A DNA stretch of 58,753 bases from Beijerinckiaceae bacterium (GCA_019753285.1 JAIELD010000025.1:1-58753); one strand, 5' to 3'; shown: positions 34,263 through 44,540, counted from the first letter of the stretch. Numbers and translations: made by a program. Notes: generated by a model not told the origin, from the sequence alone.

Positions 34263-34774
34263 TGGGCGAGACACAATCTGAGCTGGGCAAGGCTGCGATG
34301 CAGCAACGTCTTGATCGTCGGAACAGGCCGATCAAAGCGCTTGGAAAGGGCCTCGCGCGACATTCCGCGATAGTAGGCCTGCAGCACGATCTGGCGCTTC
34401 TCCTCGTCAAGCGCGGACAGGCAGGCAAGAAGACGACGCAACTCCTCCGACCGCGCCTTATCCGCAAGAGGATCCAGCATAGGAGCCGCAAGCTCACCGA
34501 TTTCAGGGTGATCTTCGAGCGCGGCCGTCGGCTTGCGCCGCACTTCGTCAAGCGCGCGATTGCGTGCGATCGTCGCAAGCCAGGTGATCGGAGATGCGAT
34601 CGTCGGATCGAAATCGCCAGCGCGGTCCCAGATCTTGATGAAGCATTCCTGTATCACGTCGTTCGCAAGGTCCTTGTCGCCCAAGATACGGAGGACTGTG
34701 CCATAAAGTTTCGCGCTGGTGAGGCGATAGAGTTCGCGGAACGCGGCGCGATCCTTGTTGGCGACCTTGGCCAT
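34259..34774 (-). CDS. ECF-family RNA polymerase sigma factor (SigK-like)
   Basis: 171 residues from ATG 34774 (MAKVANKDRAAFRELYRL). The open frame continues upstream and a non-ATG start (near LSAEDIGRARL) could add about 14 residues. Region 2 (LYRLTSAKLYGTVLRILGDKDLANDVIQECFIKIWDRAGDFDP) and region 4 (LSALDEEKRQIVLQAYYRGMSREALSKRFDRPVPTIKTLLHRSLAQLR) are complete. It is translationally coupled to its anti-sigma gene. Divergent from aroE across 246 bp. Confidence 0.9.
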   Translation of the reverse strand: MAKVANKDRAAFRELYRLTSAKLYGTVLRILGDKDLANDVIQECFIKIWDRAGDFDPTIASPITWLATIARNRALDEVRRKPTAALEDHPEIGELAAPMLDPLADKARSEELRRLLACLSALDEEKRQIVLQAYYRGMSREALSKRFDRPVPTIKTLLHRSLAQLRLCLAQ

Positions 34775-35020
34775 CAGTTCGACCAGCCGCGCGCGACCTA
34801 TGTCTTCCGCTGAAAGCAAACAGCATGCCTCTCGATCGGGGCGATGGCGACGCCATGCGGGTTCGGGATAGCAAAGAAAAACAGGGGCCGCCAGCCCGTC
34901 GGGCACGCCTGCGGCGCTCTATCCTCGGCCTCGGCTTGAACTGCGTCGCGATCATTCGCTTGCCCGCGCCCGTGAATGCTTGCAAAACGGAGCGCCGGAT
35001 CCAGAGCCGTGAAGAGACGC

Positions 35021-35887
35021 ATGCCCTTATCTCCAAAGACGACGTCCCGAACGAAAGCCTGCCTGATCGGGCATCCCGTCGCCCATTCCCGCTCGCCGAT
35101 CATCCACAGGCACTGGCTGAAGACGCTCGGCATCGACGGCTCCTACGAGCTCGTCGATCTTCCGCCCGACGGCCTCAACGGCTTTCTCGATCAGTTGCGG
35201 CAAGGGGTTTACGCCGGCTGCAACGTCACGATCCCGCTCAAGGAGAGCATGTTCGACAGGGTCGATCGCACGGACGACACGGCGAAGGCCGTGGGCGCCG
35301 TGAACACCGTCTGGATCGAGGGCGGCAAAATCATCGGCGGCAATAGCGACGTCCACGGTTTCATGGCCAATCTCGACGAAAGCGTGCCTCGGTGGCAGGA
35401 GGCGACGCGGCAGGTCGTCATTCTGGGCGCTGGCGGCGCGGCGCGGGCCTGCACCTATGGACTCGTCGAGCGCGGCATGCGCGTGGCGCTCGTCAACCGA
35501 ACGAAGGCGCGGGCGGACGAACTTGCCATGCGTTTCGGCGCGGCCGTGACCGCTCATTCCGATGACGAGACGGATGCGCTGCTCGGCAAAGCCGATCTGC
35601 TCGTCAACACGACCTCGCTCGGCATGCAGGGCAAGGAGCCTCTCAGGCTCGACATTTCGAGGCTGAGGCCGGCTGCAATCGTCTATGACATCGTCTATGT
35701 GCCGTTGCGCACCAGGCTGCTGGACGAAGCCGCGGCGCGCGGCCATCCGACCGTCACCGGTCTCGGCATGCTGCTGCACCAGGCGGTCGCGGGCTTTGAA
35801 AAATGGTTCGGCGCGCGGCCCGCCGTCACGCCTGATCTCAGGTCGCTCATCGAAGCCGACATCATCGCCAAGACGCCATCCTCCTGA
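35021..35887 (+). CDS. aroE: Shikimate dehydrogenase
   Basis: 288 residues from ATG 35021, with GAAGAG about five bases upstream. It reduces 3-dehydroshikimate with NADPH in aromatic amino-acid synthesis. Visible are the substrate site ACLIGHPVAHSRSPIIHRHW, NVTIPLKESMF with catalytic Lys, AVGAVNTVWIEGGKIIGGNSDVHGF, the NADP loop VILGAGGAARA, NRTKARADEL, and GLGMLLHQAVAGFEKWFG near the end. Confidence 0.95.
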   Translation: MPLSPKTTSRTKACLIGHPVAHSRSPIIHRHWLKTLGIDGSYELVDLPPDGLNGFLDQLRQGVYAGCNVTIPLKESMFDRVDRTDDTAKAVGAVNTVWIEGGKIIGGNSDVHGFMANLDESVPRWQEATRQVVILGAGGAARACTYGLVERGMRVALVNRTKARADELAMRFGAAVTAHSDDETDALLGKADLLVNTTSLGMQGKEPLRLDISRLRPAAIVYDIVYVPLRTRLLDEAAARGHPTVTGLGMLLHQAVAGFEKWFGARPAVTPDLRSLIEADIIAKTPSS

Positions 35888-35957
35888 AAGACGGCGTCTT
35901 CCCAAATCTGGCAGGATTGATGCATCGTCGTTCTTCAACGTACCACAGGGCGGAAAC

Positions 35958-36788
35958 ATGGATCATCGAATGAACTGGGGATCGCTGAGCAAGGCCGAGC
36001 GCGACCTTTCCTACAACAACTCTGCCGCGGTAGCGGACAGCGCGGCGCAGGTCGAGAGCTGGAGATCGGCCTCGACCGCTTTCAGGCTCGCACATGGCGG
36101 CCATCTCGATATTGCCTACGGTCCAAAGCCGCGCAACCAACTCGATCTCTATCCGGCAAGCGACGCCTCCGCGCCATGCCTGATCTTCATTCACGGCGGC
36201 TACTGGATGCGCAACGGGCGCGAGAACTTTGCCTGTATGGCCGAGGGTGCGCTTGCGAAAGGCTGGTCAGCGGCGCTGCCGAGCTACACGCTCGCACCAG
36301 ATGCGACGCTGACCGAGATCGTCGCGGAAATCCGCCGCTCTCTGGACTGGTTCGCAGAAAACCGCGCGCTGCACGGCATCACCGGGCCCGTCATCCTCTC
36401 GGGCTGGTCGGCGGGCGGACACCTCACCGCCATGACGTTCGACCACCCCGTCGTCAAGGCGGCCTTGCCCATCTCGGGCGTGTTCGAGCTTGGTCCGATC
36501 CGCGACACCTACATCAACGACGCGGTGCGGCTGACAGATGAGGAGATTGTGACGCTCTCGCCGCTTCGCCTCCAGAGCGCGCCCAAACCGATGTCGATCG
36601 CCTACGGCACGCGCGAACTTTCGGCGCTCGTCGAGGACAGCCGCGCTCTCAACGCCATGCGCGCGATGCTGCATCAGCCAGGACATCTCATTCCGGTTGC
36701 CGGGGCCGACCATTTCAGCATCCTCGAGTCGTTACGCAAGGCGGACGGTCTTTTGATGCGGGCCGCGGAGGAACTGCTGCATCTTTGA
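35958..36788 (+). CDS. Alpha/beta hydrolase, arylformamidase-like
   Basis: 276 residues from ATG 35958 (MDHRMNWGSLSKAERDLSYNN). The oxyanion motif H79-G-G-Y-W83 and nucleophile S151 in GWSAGGH are those of the kynurenine-formamidase/esterase group. A His in AGADHFSIL completes the triad. It is the first gene of a run that leads into an HpxZ/AtzH-like protein and an ABC importer, so a role in opening or deacylating an N-formyl or carbamoyl substrate is plausible. Tryptophan catabolic partners are not present here. Confidence 0.85.
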   Translation: MDHRMNWGSLSKAERDLSYNNSAAVADSAAQVESWRSASTAFRLAHGGHLDIAYGPKPRNQLDLYPASDASAPCLIFIHGGYWMRNGRENFACMAEGALAKGWSAALPSYTLAPDATLTEIVAEIRRSLDWFAENRALHGITGPVILSGWSAGGHLTAMTFDHPVVKAALPISGVFELGPIRDTYINDAVRLTDEEIVTLSPLRLQSAPKPMSIAYGTRELSALVEDSRALNAMRAMLHQPGHLIPVAGADHFSILESLRKADGLLMRAAEELLHL

Positions 36789-36812
36789 GCAGGACAACAC
36801 AGGACAAGAACA

Positions 36813-37196
36813 ATGAACATCAACGACCCGGCCGTGGTTGAGGAAGTGACGGCGGCCTTCAGGCGGTACGAAGTCGCACTCTGCACCAACGATGTCGCTG
36901 CGCTCGACGAGCTGTTCTTCGTGAGCGATCACACGATCCGCTATGGCGCGACGGAAAATCTCTACGGCAGCGCCGAGATCGAGGCGTTTCGCGCATCGCG
37001 GCCCTCGAAAGGTCTCGAACGGCGGCTGGAGCGCACGGTCATCACGACCTATGGCAGCGACTTCGCGACCGCGAGCACGCTGTTTTTCCGCGACAGCGCG
37101 CCCGGCAAGGTCGGCCGCCAGATGCAAAGCTGGGTGCGCATGCCAGAAGGCTGGCGCGTCGTCGCGGCCCATGTGAGCCTGATCGACGCCGCCTGA
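36813..37196 (+). CDS. HpxZ/AtzH-like (DUF3225) protein
   Basis: 127 residues with an SnoaL/NTF2-like fold: [58 protein letters not shown] and [25 protein letters not shown]. The DUF3225 family includes HpxZ of oxalurate catabolism and AtzH, reported to act on a dicarboxyurea in cyanuric-acid breakdown. It sits 24 bp after the hydrolase gene, and an AtzE-like amidase lies 7.5 kb downstream. It marks the block as ureide- or carbamoyl-compound catabolism. Confidence 0.85.
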   Translation: MNINDPAVVEEVTAAFRRYEVALCTNDVAALDELFFVSDHTIRYGATENLYGSAEIEAFRASRPSKGLERRLERTVITTYGSDFATASTLFFRDSAPGKVGRQMQSWVRMPEGWRVVAAHVSLIDAA

Positions 37197-37365
37197 TCGC
37201 TGACAATACAAGGTTATTCGCGCCACGCCGAGCCCGCGACGGAATGGCTTGCGGAACCAACGCTGGCATAAGCCATGCATGCTTGACGGTATCTGGATTT
37301 CAGAGTCCACTTGCGCTGGGGGAGATAACCCTTGGCCAAACGGCATCCAAGAACTGGGGAGCAGC

Positions 37366-39018
37366 ATGAGTAGCAAGGACAAGATCGGGCCGAGCGCCGG
37401 ACACGACAAGATCGGCCTCGACCGTCGAACATTCTTGAAGACGGCGGCGGCGACCGGAGCGGCCGCGGCATCAACCGGCATCTACATGCCCGCCCTGGCG
37501 CAAAGCACCGCGGTCAAGACGCTCCGCTTCGTTCCGCAGTCGAACCTCGCCAATTTCGATCCGATCTGGGGCACGCAATATGTGGTCCGCAACGCGGCGG
37601 CGCTCGTCTGGGATACGCTCTACGGCGTCGACGACAAGCTGCAGCCGCAGCGCCAGATGGTCGAGAGCGAAGAGAACTCCTCCGACGGCCTGACCTGGAC
37701 CTTCCGGCTCCGCTCTGGCCTCAAATTCCATGACGGCTCTCCCGTCACCGCCAAGGACGTCGTCGCGTCGATGACACGCTGGTCCGCCCGCGACCCGATG
37801 GGCCTGATGATCAAGGCGATCCAGGCCGAGTTGACGGCTGTCGACGAGCGCACCTTCAAATGGGTCTTGAAGAAGCCCTACCCCAAGATGCTGCTGGCTC
37901 TCGCCAAGAACAACGCGCCCTGCTCGTTCATCATGCCAGAGCGGATCGCGATGACCGATCCGTTCAAGCAGATCACCGAATATATCGGCTCAGGCCCGAT
38001 GATGTTCGCCCGCAACGAATGGGTGCCGGGCGCGAAAGCCGTGTTCGAGAAATTCAAGGACTACGTGCCGCGCAAGGAGCCCGCCTCCTGGCTCGCGGGC
38101 GGCAAGAACATGCTGGTGGACCGTATCGAATGGGTGATCATGCCGGACGCTGCGACCGCGTCCGCCGCCCTGCAGAACGGCGAGGTCGACTGGTGGGAAA
38201 ACCCCATCACCGACCTCGTGCCGATCCTCAAGAAGAACAAGAACATCAATGTCGACATTGCCGATCCGCTCGGCAATATCGGCGCATTCCGCATGAACCA
38301 CCTCTATCCGCCCTTCAACAATGTGAAGATCAGGCGCGCGATCCTGGCGGCGATGAACCAGGAAGATTACATGCGCTCGCTCGTCGGCGACGACGACAAT
38401 CTCTGGAAGCCGCTGCCCGGGTTCTTCACGCCCGATACGCCGCTTTACAATGAGGAAGGCGGTGAGATCCTCAAAGGCCCGCGCAATCTGGATGCCGCCA
38501 AGCAGTTGCTGGCCGAAGGCGGCTACAAGGGCGAGCCGGTGACCTGCATCGTGGCGCAGGATCAGCCGATCACCAAGGCGCAGGGCGACGTCACGGCAGA
38601 CTTGCTGAAGAAGCTTGGCATGAACGTCGATTTCGTCGCGACCGACTGGGGCACGCTCGGCGCACGCCGCGCGCTGAAAACACCGCCCGGACAGGGCGGC
38701 TGGAACATGTTCCACACCTGGCATGCCGGCGCCGACTGCATCAATCCTGCCGCCTATCTCGCGGTCCGGGCAAGCGGCGACAAGGCGTTCTTCGGCTGGC
38801 CGGACATTCCTGCGGTCGAAACCGAGGTCACGAACTGGTTCGACGCCAAGAATCTGGACGAAGAAAAAGTTGCGATGAAAAAGCTCAACAAGGCGGCCCT
38901 CGACAATGTCGTCTATGCGCCGACCGGCTTCTTCAAAGGCTACCAGGCCTGGCGCAAGAACGTAACGGGCGTCGTCAAGGGTCCGCTGCCATTCTTCTGG
39001 AACGTGGCGAAGGCCTGA
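37366..39018 (+). CDS. Dpp-type ABC transporter substrate-binding protein (Tat-exported)
   Basis: 550 residues from ATG 37366, with CTGGGGAGC upstream. The Tat signal is DRRTFLKTAAATGAAAASTG, ending MPALAQ. The family 5 solute-binding fold follows: TLRFVPQSNLANFDPIW, LRSGLKFHDGSPVTAKDVVAS, FRMNHLYPPFNNVKIRRAILAAMN. It binds a peptide-like or other small ligand in the periplasm for the permease/ATPase genes downstream. The 169 bp upstream have no gene. Confidence 0.93.
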   Translation: MSSKDKIGPSAGHDKIGLDRRTFLKTAAATGAAAASTGIYMPALAQSTAVKTLRFVPQSNLANFDPIWGTQYVVRNAAALVWDTLYGVDDKLQPQRQMVESEENSSDGLTWTFRLRSGLKFHDGSPVTAKDVVASMTRWSARDPMGLMIKAIQAELTAVDERTFKWVLKKPYPKMLLALAKNNAPCSFIMPERIAMTDPFKQITEYIGSGPMMFARNEWVPGAKAVFEKFKDYVPRKEPASWLAGGKNMLVDRIEWVIMPDAATASAALQNGEVDWWENPITDLVPILKKNKNINVDIADPLGNIGAFRMNHLYPPFNNVKIRRAILAAMNQEDYMRSLVGDDDNLWKPLPGFFTPDTPLYNEEGGEILKGPRNLDAAKQLLAEGGYKGEPVTCIVAQDQPITKAQGDVTADLLKKLGMNVDFVATDWGTLGARRALKTPPGQGGWNMFHTWHAGADCINPAAYLAVRASGDKAFFGWPDIPAVETEVTNWFDAKNLDEEKVAMKKLNKAALDNVVYAPTGFFKGYQAWRKNVTGVVKGPLPFFWNVAKA

Positions 39019-39035
39019 TGTCGAGGAGCGCTGAA

Positions 39036-39215
39036 CTCAACGTCCCTCCCCCCGCTCGCGGCGGGGAGGGATCAAGGGTGGGGGGACGCCCCCACAGCTC
39101 AGCGTCTTGGTTTTTGTGCGCCGAAGCTCAGGCTGCGGATTGCCTTCTTTCGCGGCGCTCCGGCGGAGCACCCCCCACCCTGCCCTCCTCGCCATTGAAT
39201 GTTTGGAGGGACGCC
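39036..39215. repeat. REP-like palindromes between the binding-protein and permease genes
   Basis: Within 39019-39262 there is a strong hairpin CCCTCCCCC...GCGGGGAGGG (about 39043-39070), a second GTGGGGG/CCCCCAC just after, and a long-range match between AGGGTGGGGGG (about 39075) and CCCCCCACCCT (about 39171-39181). The composition is like the repeats around the DUF559 gene. It would form a stable RNA structure inside the transporter mRNA. Confidence 0.75.
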
Positions 39216-39262
39216 GTCGCTCCCAAGATAAGTGGTGTGGCGCCACAAACGGGACGCCGCTG

Positions 39263-40204
39263 ATGCCCATCTTCATTTTCAAGCGCATCCTGTCGACCAT
39301 ACCGGTCATGGCCATCGTGGCCCTGTTCGTGTTCAGCCTGCTTTACATTGCGCCGGGTGATCCGGCGGCCGTAATCGCTGGTGATCAGGCGTCGCCCGCA
39401 GACGTCGAGCGCATCCGTCAGAATCTCGGCCTAGACCGACCCTTCCTCATCCGCTTCGGCGAATGGGTCTGGCAGATCGTTCACGGCGATCTCGGCATTT
39501 CGATCTTCACCAGCCTGCCGGTCCGCGATCTCATCGCGCAGCGCGTCGAGCCGACCCTGTCGCTGATGGTCGTCACGCTTCTGTTCGCCATCTCCGTCGC
39601 GGTTCCGATGGGCGTCATCGCTGCATGGAAGGCCGGCACCTGGATCGACAACTCGATCATGGCCTTCGCCGTGCTCGGCTTCTCCGTGCCGGTGTTCATC
39701 GTCGGCTATCTGCTGGCCTACCTGTTCGCCCTGCAACTCGACTGGCTGCCCGTCCAGGGGTACACGCCGTTCCGGGAAGGGTTCTGGCCCTGGTTTGAGA
39801 ACCTGATCCTGCCTGCGATCACGCTCGGCTTCGTCTATATCGCCCTCATCGCGCGCATTACGCGTGCCACCATGCTGGACGTGCTGCAACAGGACTATGT
39901 GCGCACCGCGCGCTCCAAGGGCGTGGCGCAATCGTCGATCCTGTTCGTCCATGCGCTGAAAAACGCCGCCATCCCGATCGTCACGGTCATCGGCATCGGC
40001 CTCGCGCTGCTGATCGGCGGCGCGGTCGTCACGGAGAGCGTGTTCGCCATTCCCGGCCTCGGGCGTCTCACCGTCGATGCCATTCTCCGGCGCGACTATC
40101 CGGTAATTCAAGGTGTGGTACTGCTGTTCAGCTTCGTTTACGTCTTCGTCAACCTGGCGATCGATCTCATTTACACCCTCATCGATCCGAGGATCCGCTA
40201 TTGA
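39263..40204 (+). CDS. ABC transporter permease (DppB type)
   Basis: 313 residues from ATG 39263 (MPIFIFKRILSTIPVMAIVALFVFSLLYIAPGDPA). Six membrane segments and the EAA loop DYVRTARSKGVAQSSILFVHALKNAAIPIVT place it as the first inner-membrane subunit of a peptide/nickel-type importer. The stop overlaps the next permease gene. It is separated from the binding-protein gene by palindromic repeats. Confidence 0.94.
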   Translation: MPIFIFKRILSTIPVMAIVALFVFSLLYIAPGDPAAVIAGDQASPADVERIRQNLGLDRPFLIRFGEWVWQIVHGDLGISIFTSLPVRDLIAQRVEPTLSLMVVTLLFAISVAVPMGVIAAWKAGTWIDNSIMAFAVLGFSVPVFIVGYLLAYLFALQLDWLPVQGYTPFREGFWPWFENLILPAITLGFVYIALIARITRATMLDVLQQDYVRTARSKGVAQSSILFVHALKNAAIPIVTVIGIGLALLIGGAVVTESVFAIPGLGRLTVDAILRRDYPVIQGVVLLFSFVYVFVNLAIDLIYTLIDPRIRY

Positions 40205-41154
40205 GCGACGCGGCCTATCGAATTGAGCCCATGGACGCCGCCGCTTCACGCAGCACGCCGCCGACGGCCGACTTCGTCGCGGCCCCCGTCATGCCGGACA
40301 TTCTGCCTCCAGCCAAGATCCGCCGCGGGGTGGCGCGCTTCATCTACCGCTACCCGAACATGGCGGTCGGCGGGGCTCTGCTCTTCATCATGCTCTGCGC
40401 GGCCATCTTTGCGCCGTGGCTCGGCACAGTCGATCCGACCGAGATCGCGACCTCGCGTCGGACGCGGTTTCCCTCGGCGACGAACTGGCTCGGTACCGAC
40501 ATGCTGGGCCGGGACATCTATTCGCGCGTCCTTTACGGCGCGCGCGTTTCGCTCATCGTCGGCTTTTCGGTCGCGGTGCTCGCATCGATCGCCGGGCTCA
40601 CCATTGGCCTCGTCTCGGGTATGGTCCGCCGAGCGGATGGCGTCATCATGCGCGTGATGGACGGTATGATGTCGATCCCTCCGATCCTGCTCGCCATCGC
40701 GCTGATGGCGTTGACGCGCGGCAGCGTGCAGAACGTCGTGATCGCCATCACCATTGCCGAGATCCCGCGTGTCGCGCGCCTCGTGCGCGGCGTCGTGCTC
40801 TCGCTTCGTGAACAACCCTATGTGGACGCAGCCATCGCATCCGGCACGACGACGCCGATGATCATCCTGCGCCACATCCTGCCGAACACGCTGGCCCCGA
40901 TGAGCGTGCAGGCGACCTATATCTGCGCAAGCGCCATGATCGTCGAGGCCATCCTGTCCTTCATCGGCGCCGGCATTCCGCCGATCACCCCGTCCTGGGG
41001 CAACATCATGGCCGAGGGTCGCTCGCTCTGGCAGGTCAAGATCTACATCGTGCTGTTCCCGGCGGCCTTCCTCTCGGTGACCGTGCTGGCGGTCAACCTG
41101 CTCGGAGACGGGCTGCGCGATGCGCTCGATCCGCGTATGGCAAAAAGGCTCTGA
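40201..41154 (+). CDS. ABC transporter permease (DppC type)
   Basis: 317 residues if started at TTG 40201, which overlaps the stop of the previous gene. ATG 40231 is an alternative 10 codons in. A Pro/Ala-rich cytoplasmic start is followed by the DppC pattern: [33 protein letters not shown] and the EAA loop [30 protein letters not shown]. Second inner-membrane subunit of the importer. Confidence 0.93.
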   Translation: MSDAAYRIEPMDAAASRSTPPTADFVAAPVMPDILPPAKIRRGVARFIYRYPNMAVGGALLFIMLCAAIFAPWLGTVDPTEIATSRRTRFPSATNWLGTDMLGRDIYSRVLYGARVSLIVGFSVAVLASIAGLTIGLVSGMVRRADGVIMRVMDGMMSIPPILLAIALMALTRGSVQNVVIAITIAEIPRVARLVRGVVLSLREQPYVDAAIASGTTTPMIILRHILPNTLAPMSVQATYICASAMIVEAILSFIGAGIPPITPSWGNIMAEGRSLWQVKIYIVLFPAAFLSVTVLAVNLLGDGLRDALDPRMAKRL

Positions 41155-41158
41155 CGCG

Positions 41159-42148
41159 ATGGCTCTGCTCGAAATCGAAAACCTGCAGACCCACTTCCGC
41201 ACGCCCGACGGCATAAACCGGGCGGTCGACGGCGTTTCGTTCAATATCGCCGCTGGCGAAACGCTCGCCATCGTCGGTGAAAGCGGCTGCGGCAAGTCCG
41301 TGACCGCCATGTCGATCCTGCGGCTCATCGCCGAACCACCGGGCAAGATCGCCGGTTCGATCCGCTTCCAGGGCAAGGAATTGCTGACGCTGAGCGACGC
41401 CGAGATGCGTTCGATCCGCGGCAACGATATCAGCGTCATCTTCCAGGAGCCGATGACGAGCCTCAACCCCGTCTTGACGGTGGGTTATCAGATCGCCGAG
41501 ACGCTGCGGCTGCATCAAGGACTGAACCAGTCGGCTGCTGAGGCGCGCGCGGTCGAGATGCTCACCCTCGTCGGCATCGCGGACCCGGCAAAACGTGTGC
41601 GCGAATATCCGCACCAGCTTTCAGGCGGCATGCGCCAGCGGGTGATGATCGCCATGGCGCTCGCCTGCAACCCCAAGCTTCTTATCGCCGACGAGCCGAC
41701 CACCGCGCTCGATGTCACGATCCAGGCGCAGATCCTCGATCTGATGCGCGACTTGAAGAGCCGCGTGGGCGCCGCGATCATGCTCATCACGCACGATCTC
41801 GGTGTGGTGGCTGAGGTCGCCGAGCACGTCGTCGTCATGTATGCCGGGCGCAAGGTCGAGGAGGCGAGCGTGCGTGACCTGTTCCGTGCGCCGCGGCACC
41901 CTTACACGCAAGGCCTGCTTGGCGCGGTTCCCAAGCTTGGATCGTCGTTGACAGGTGCCAGCACCCGCCTCGCCGAAATTCCCGGCATGGTGCCGAGCCT
42001 CAAGAAACGGATCGACGGCTGCGTCTTCGCCGGTCGCTGCCCCAAGGTGCAGCCGGTCTGCCGCGAAATCGCCCCGGGGCTCGACCTCAAGGCGCCGGGC
42101 CATATCGCCGCCTGCCATTTCGCGCAGAAGGACGTCGTCGCGGCATGA
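41159..42148 (+). CDS. ABC transporter ATP-binding protein (DppD type)
   Basis: 329 residues from ATG 41159. Walker [12 protein letters not shown], signature [15 protein letters not shown], Walker [14 protein letters not shown] and the switch His in LITHDLG are intact. The C-terminal oligopeptide extension has the expected Cys set ([21 protein letters not shown] ... AACHFA) for an Fe-S cluster. It overlaps the next gene by 4 bp. Confidence 0.95.
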   Translation: MALLEIENLQTHFRTPDGINRAVDGVSFNIAAGETLAIVGESGCGKSVTAMSILRLIAEPPGKIAGSIRFQGKELLTLSDAEMRSIRGNDISVIFQEPMTSLNPVLTVGYQIAETLRLHQGLNQSAAEARAVEMLTLVGIADPAKRVREYPHQLSGGMRQRVMIAMALACNPKLLIADEPTTALDVTIQAQILDLMRDLKSRVGAAIMLITHDLGVVAEVAEHVVVMYAGRKVEEASVRDLFRAPRHPYTQGLLGAVPKLGSSLTGASTRLAEIPGMVPSLKKRIDGCVFAGRCPKVQPVCREIAPGLDLKAPGHIAACHFAQKDVVAA

Positions 42149-43176
42149 ACGCCCATCCCGACCTGCGGCAGGCCGAGAGCGCCCGCCCGATCCTCGAAGT
42201 CAACGACCTCAAGAAGCATTACGCCTTGCCGGGCGGACTGTTCGGCAAGGCCCGCGGCTATGTCTATGCCGTCGATGGCGTATCCTTCGAGATCATGCGG
42301 GGCGAGACGCTGGCGCTTGTCGGGGAATCCGGCTGCGGCAAGTCGACCGTCGGCAAGGCGATCCTGCAGCTGTTCGACCTTACCTCAGGCCAGGTGGTGC
42401 TCGACGGCAAGCGGATCGACGACCTCTCGAAAGGTGCGTTGCGGCCGCTGCGCCAGCGGATGCAGGTGGTGTTCCAGGACCCGTTTTCGAGCCTCAATCC
42501 GCGCATGAAGGTGAAGGACATTCTGGCTGAGCCGATCCGCAATTTCGGCCTCGCCAAATCGAACGCCGAACTCGACAAGAAGCTCGGCGACCTGATGGAG
42601 CGGGTCGGCCTGCCGCGCGACGCCATCAACCGCTGGCCGCACGAGTTTTCCGGCGGGCAGCGCCAGCGCATCGGCATCGCGCGGGCGCTTGCGGCCGAGC
42701 CTGACCTCATCATCTGCGACGAGGCCGTTTCGGCGCTCGACGTTTCGGTGAAAGCCCAGATCGTCAACCTGCTGCAGGATCTGCAGGCCGAGCTCGGGCT
42801 GGCGCTTCTGTTCATCAGTCATGATCTTGCGATCGTCGAGCACATGACGCACCGCGTGGCGGTGATGTATCTCGGCAAGATCGTGGAGATGGCCGGCAAG
42901 ACGCAGCTCTTCAGCAGCCCGCAACATCCCTATACGCGGGCGCTGCTTTCAGCCGTGCCGGTGCCGGACCCTGAAACGAAGCGCCAGCGCATCCTGCTTA
43001 CGGGCGATGTGCCGAGCCCGGTGAACCCGCCGAAAGGCTGCCGCTTCAACACGCGCTGCCCTTATGTGTTCGACCGCTGCCGGACCGAGGAGCCGCTGCT
43101 TCAGAGCACGGCAAGCGGGCATTTTGCGGCCTGCCATCTGCATGACGGGCCGGCCTCCGAAAATCCGATGCGTTGA
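42145..43176 (+). CDS. ABC transporter ATP-binding protein (DppF type)
   Basis: 343 residues. Walker [13 protein letters not shown], signature [15 protein letters not shown], Walker [14 protein letters not shown], His switch FISHDLA, and the C-terminal Cys region ([15 protein letters not shown] ... AACHL). It pairs with the previous ATPase to power the importer and is the last gene of the five-gene transporter. REP-like repeats follow at once. Confidence 0.95.
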   Translation: MNAHPDLRQAESARPILEVNDLKKHYALPGGLFGKARGYVYAVDGVSFEIMRGETLALVGESGCGKSTVGKAILQLFDLTSGQVVLDGKRIDDLSKGALRPLRQRMQVVFQDPFSSLNPRMKVKDILAEPIRNFGLAKSNAELDKKLGDLMERVGLPRDAINRWPHEFSGGQRQRIGIARALAAEPDLIICDEAVSALDVSVKAQIVNLLQDLQAELGLALLFISHDLAIVEHMTHRVAVMYLGKIVEMAGKTQLFSSPQHPYTRALLSAVPVPDPETKRQRILLTGDVPSPVNPPKGCRFNTRCPYVFDRCRTEEPLLQSTASGHFAACHLHDGPASENPMR

Positions 43177-43181
43177 CGCAA

Positions 43182-43287
43182 CGTCGTCCCGGAAGCCGCC
43201 GTGGCGGCTAGCCAGGATCCGGTTGCGCTCGAGAACACTGAAAAACGAAGGCTGGATCCCGGGTCGCGCTCCGCTTGCCCGGGATGA
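43182..43287. repeat. REP-like palindromic element, family 2 copy 1
   Basis: Left block with GCCGCC-GTGGCGGC; right block GGCTGGATCCCGGGT...CCCGGGATGAC, whose arms ATCCCGGG and CCCGGGAT are inverted. A second copy with the same block order lies at 45876-45977. The two flank the carbamoylase/amidase gene pair. Confidence 0.78.
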
Positions 43288-43298
43288 CGCAGGAACCT

Positions 43299-44540
43299 TC
43301 ACCCCAGCCGCGAATCAAACTCCAGCACGGCGTTGAGCATGGTCTGCGTGCCCGCGGCGCATTCCTCCAGCGTGCTCGACTCAGCCTCGTTGTGGCTGAT
43401 GCCGTTGAGACACGGCGCGAAGATCATCGTTGTGGGAGCGATACGCGAGATGAACGCGGCGTCGTGACCGGCCCCTGAGACGAGGTCCTTGGTCGTATAG
43501 CCGGATTTCTTCGCGCCGATCCGCACGCATTCTATGAGTTCGGGCGAGAATTTGACCGCGGGAGACGACCAGATGCAGCGCTCCTCATAGCTCAGGCCAA
43601 GCGGCGTCAGAACCGAAGCGAGCTCTGCACGCATCCGGTCCTCCATCTGCTGCAATACCTCATCGTCGGGATGGCGCATGTCGATCGTGAAGAACACCTC
43701 GCCCGGCACCACGTTGCGGCTGTTGGGCATGTTCTCGATCATGCCGACGGTGGCGACGGCGGAAGGGGCCATCTCATGCGCCATGCGGTCGATCGCATCG
43801 ACCATGCGGGCCGAGCCGAGCAGCGCGTTCTTGCGCATTGTCATCGGCGTCGCGCCCGTATGTGCGCTTTCCCCCGTCACCGTCACCTCGTACCAGCGCA
43901 TGCCCTGCATGCCGGTGACGACGCCGACCTCGATCTTTTCCTTGTCGAGGATCGGGCCCTGCTCGATGTGCAGCTCGAACATCGCCGAGAACGCACGCCC
44001 GCCGGTTTGCGTATCGCCCTTGTAGCCAATGCGCTCGAGCTCCGCGCCGAAATTGGAGCCGTCGCGATCGATCAGCGACCAGGCGAACTCCGGCTTGTAA
44101 ACGCCAGCGACCACGGCCGAGCCGAGCATGCCGGGGGCGAAGCGGCTGCCCTCCTCGTTCGTCCAGTTGATGATCTCGATCGGCGCATTGGTTTCGTATC
44201 CGGTCTCGTGCAGCGTGCGCAGCGCTTCGAGGCCCGCGAGGACGCCCAGAATGCCGTCGAATTTGCCGCCGGTCGGCTGCGTATCGAGATGCGACCCCAT
44301 GGCGATCGGCGGAAGATCATTCCGTTTGCCAGACCGACGGGCATAGATGTTGCCGACCTGATCGACGGTGACGCTGCAGCCGAGCGCTTCGCAGGCCCGC
44401 TTGAACCAGTCGCGCGCCTGCTTGTCCTCGTCGCTCAGCGTCAAACGCTTCACACCGCCTTTGGCAGTGCCGCCGAATTCGGCCGTCTCCATCAGCGTGT
44501 CCCAGAGCCGTTGCGGATTGATCGAAAGATTGGGAATCAA
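43299..44540 (-). CDS. Zn-dependent M20-family N-carbamoyl amino acid hydrolase / allantoate amidohydrolase
   Basis: 413 residues. Dinuclear-metal M20 fold: MGSHLDTQPTGGKFDGILG (His, Asp ligands), INWTNEEGSRFAPGMLGS (Glu), FELHIEQGPILD (His) and VSGAGHDAAFISRIAPTTMIF (His). The lid-domain substrate residues VTVTGESAHTGATPM are typical of the hydantoinase/carbamoylase subgroup. It splits N-carbamoyl or ureido amides to ammonia/CO2 plus acid. It is divergent from the amidase gene across 132 bp. Confidence 0.92.
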   Translation of the reverse strand: MIPNLSINPQRLWDTLMETAEFGGTAKGGVKRLTLSDEDKQARDWFKRACEALGCSVTVDQVGNIYARRSGKRNDLPPIAMGSHLDTQPTGGKFDGILGVLAGLEALRTLHETGYETNAPIEIINWTNEEGSRFAPGMLGSAVVAGVYKPEFAWSLIDRDGSNFGAELERIGYKGDTQTGGRAFSAMFELHIEQGPILDKEKIEVGVVTGMQGMRWYEVTVTGESAHTGATPMTMRKNALLGSARMVDAIDRMAHEMAPSAVATVGMIENMPNSRNVVPGEVFFTIDMRHPDDEVLQQMEDRMRAELASVLTPLGLSYEERCIWSSPAVKFSPELIECVRIGAKKSGYTTKDLVSGAGHDAAFISRIAPTTMIFAPCLNGISHNEAESSTLEECAAGTQTMLNAVLEFDSRLG

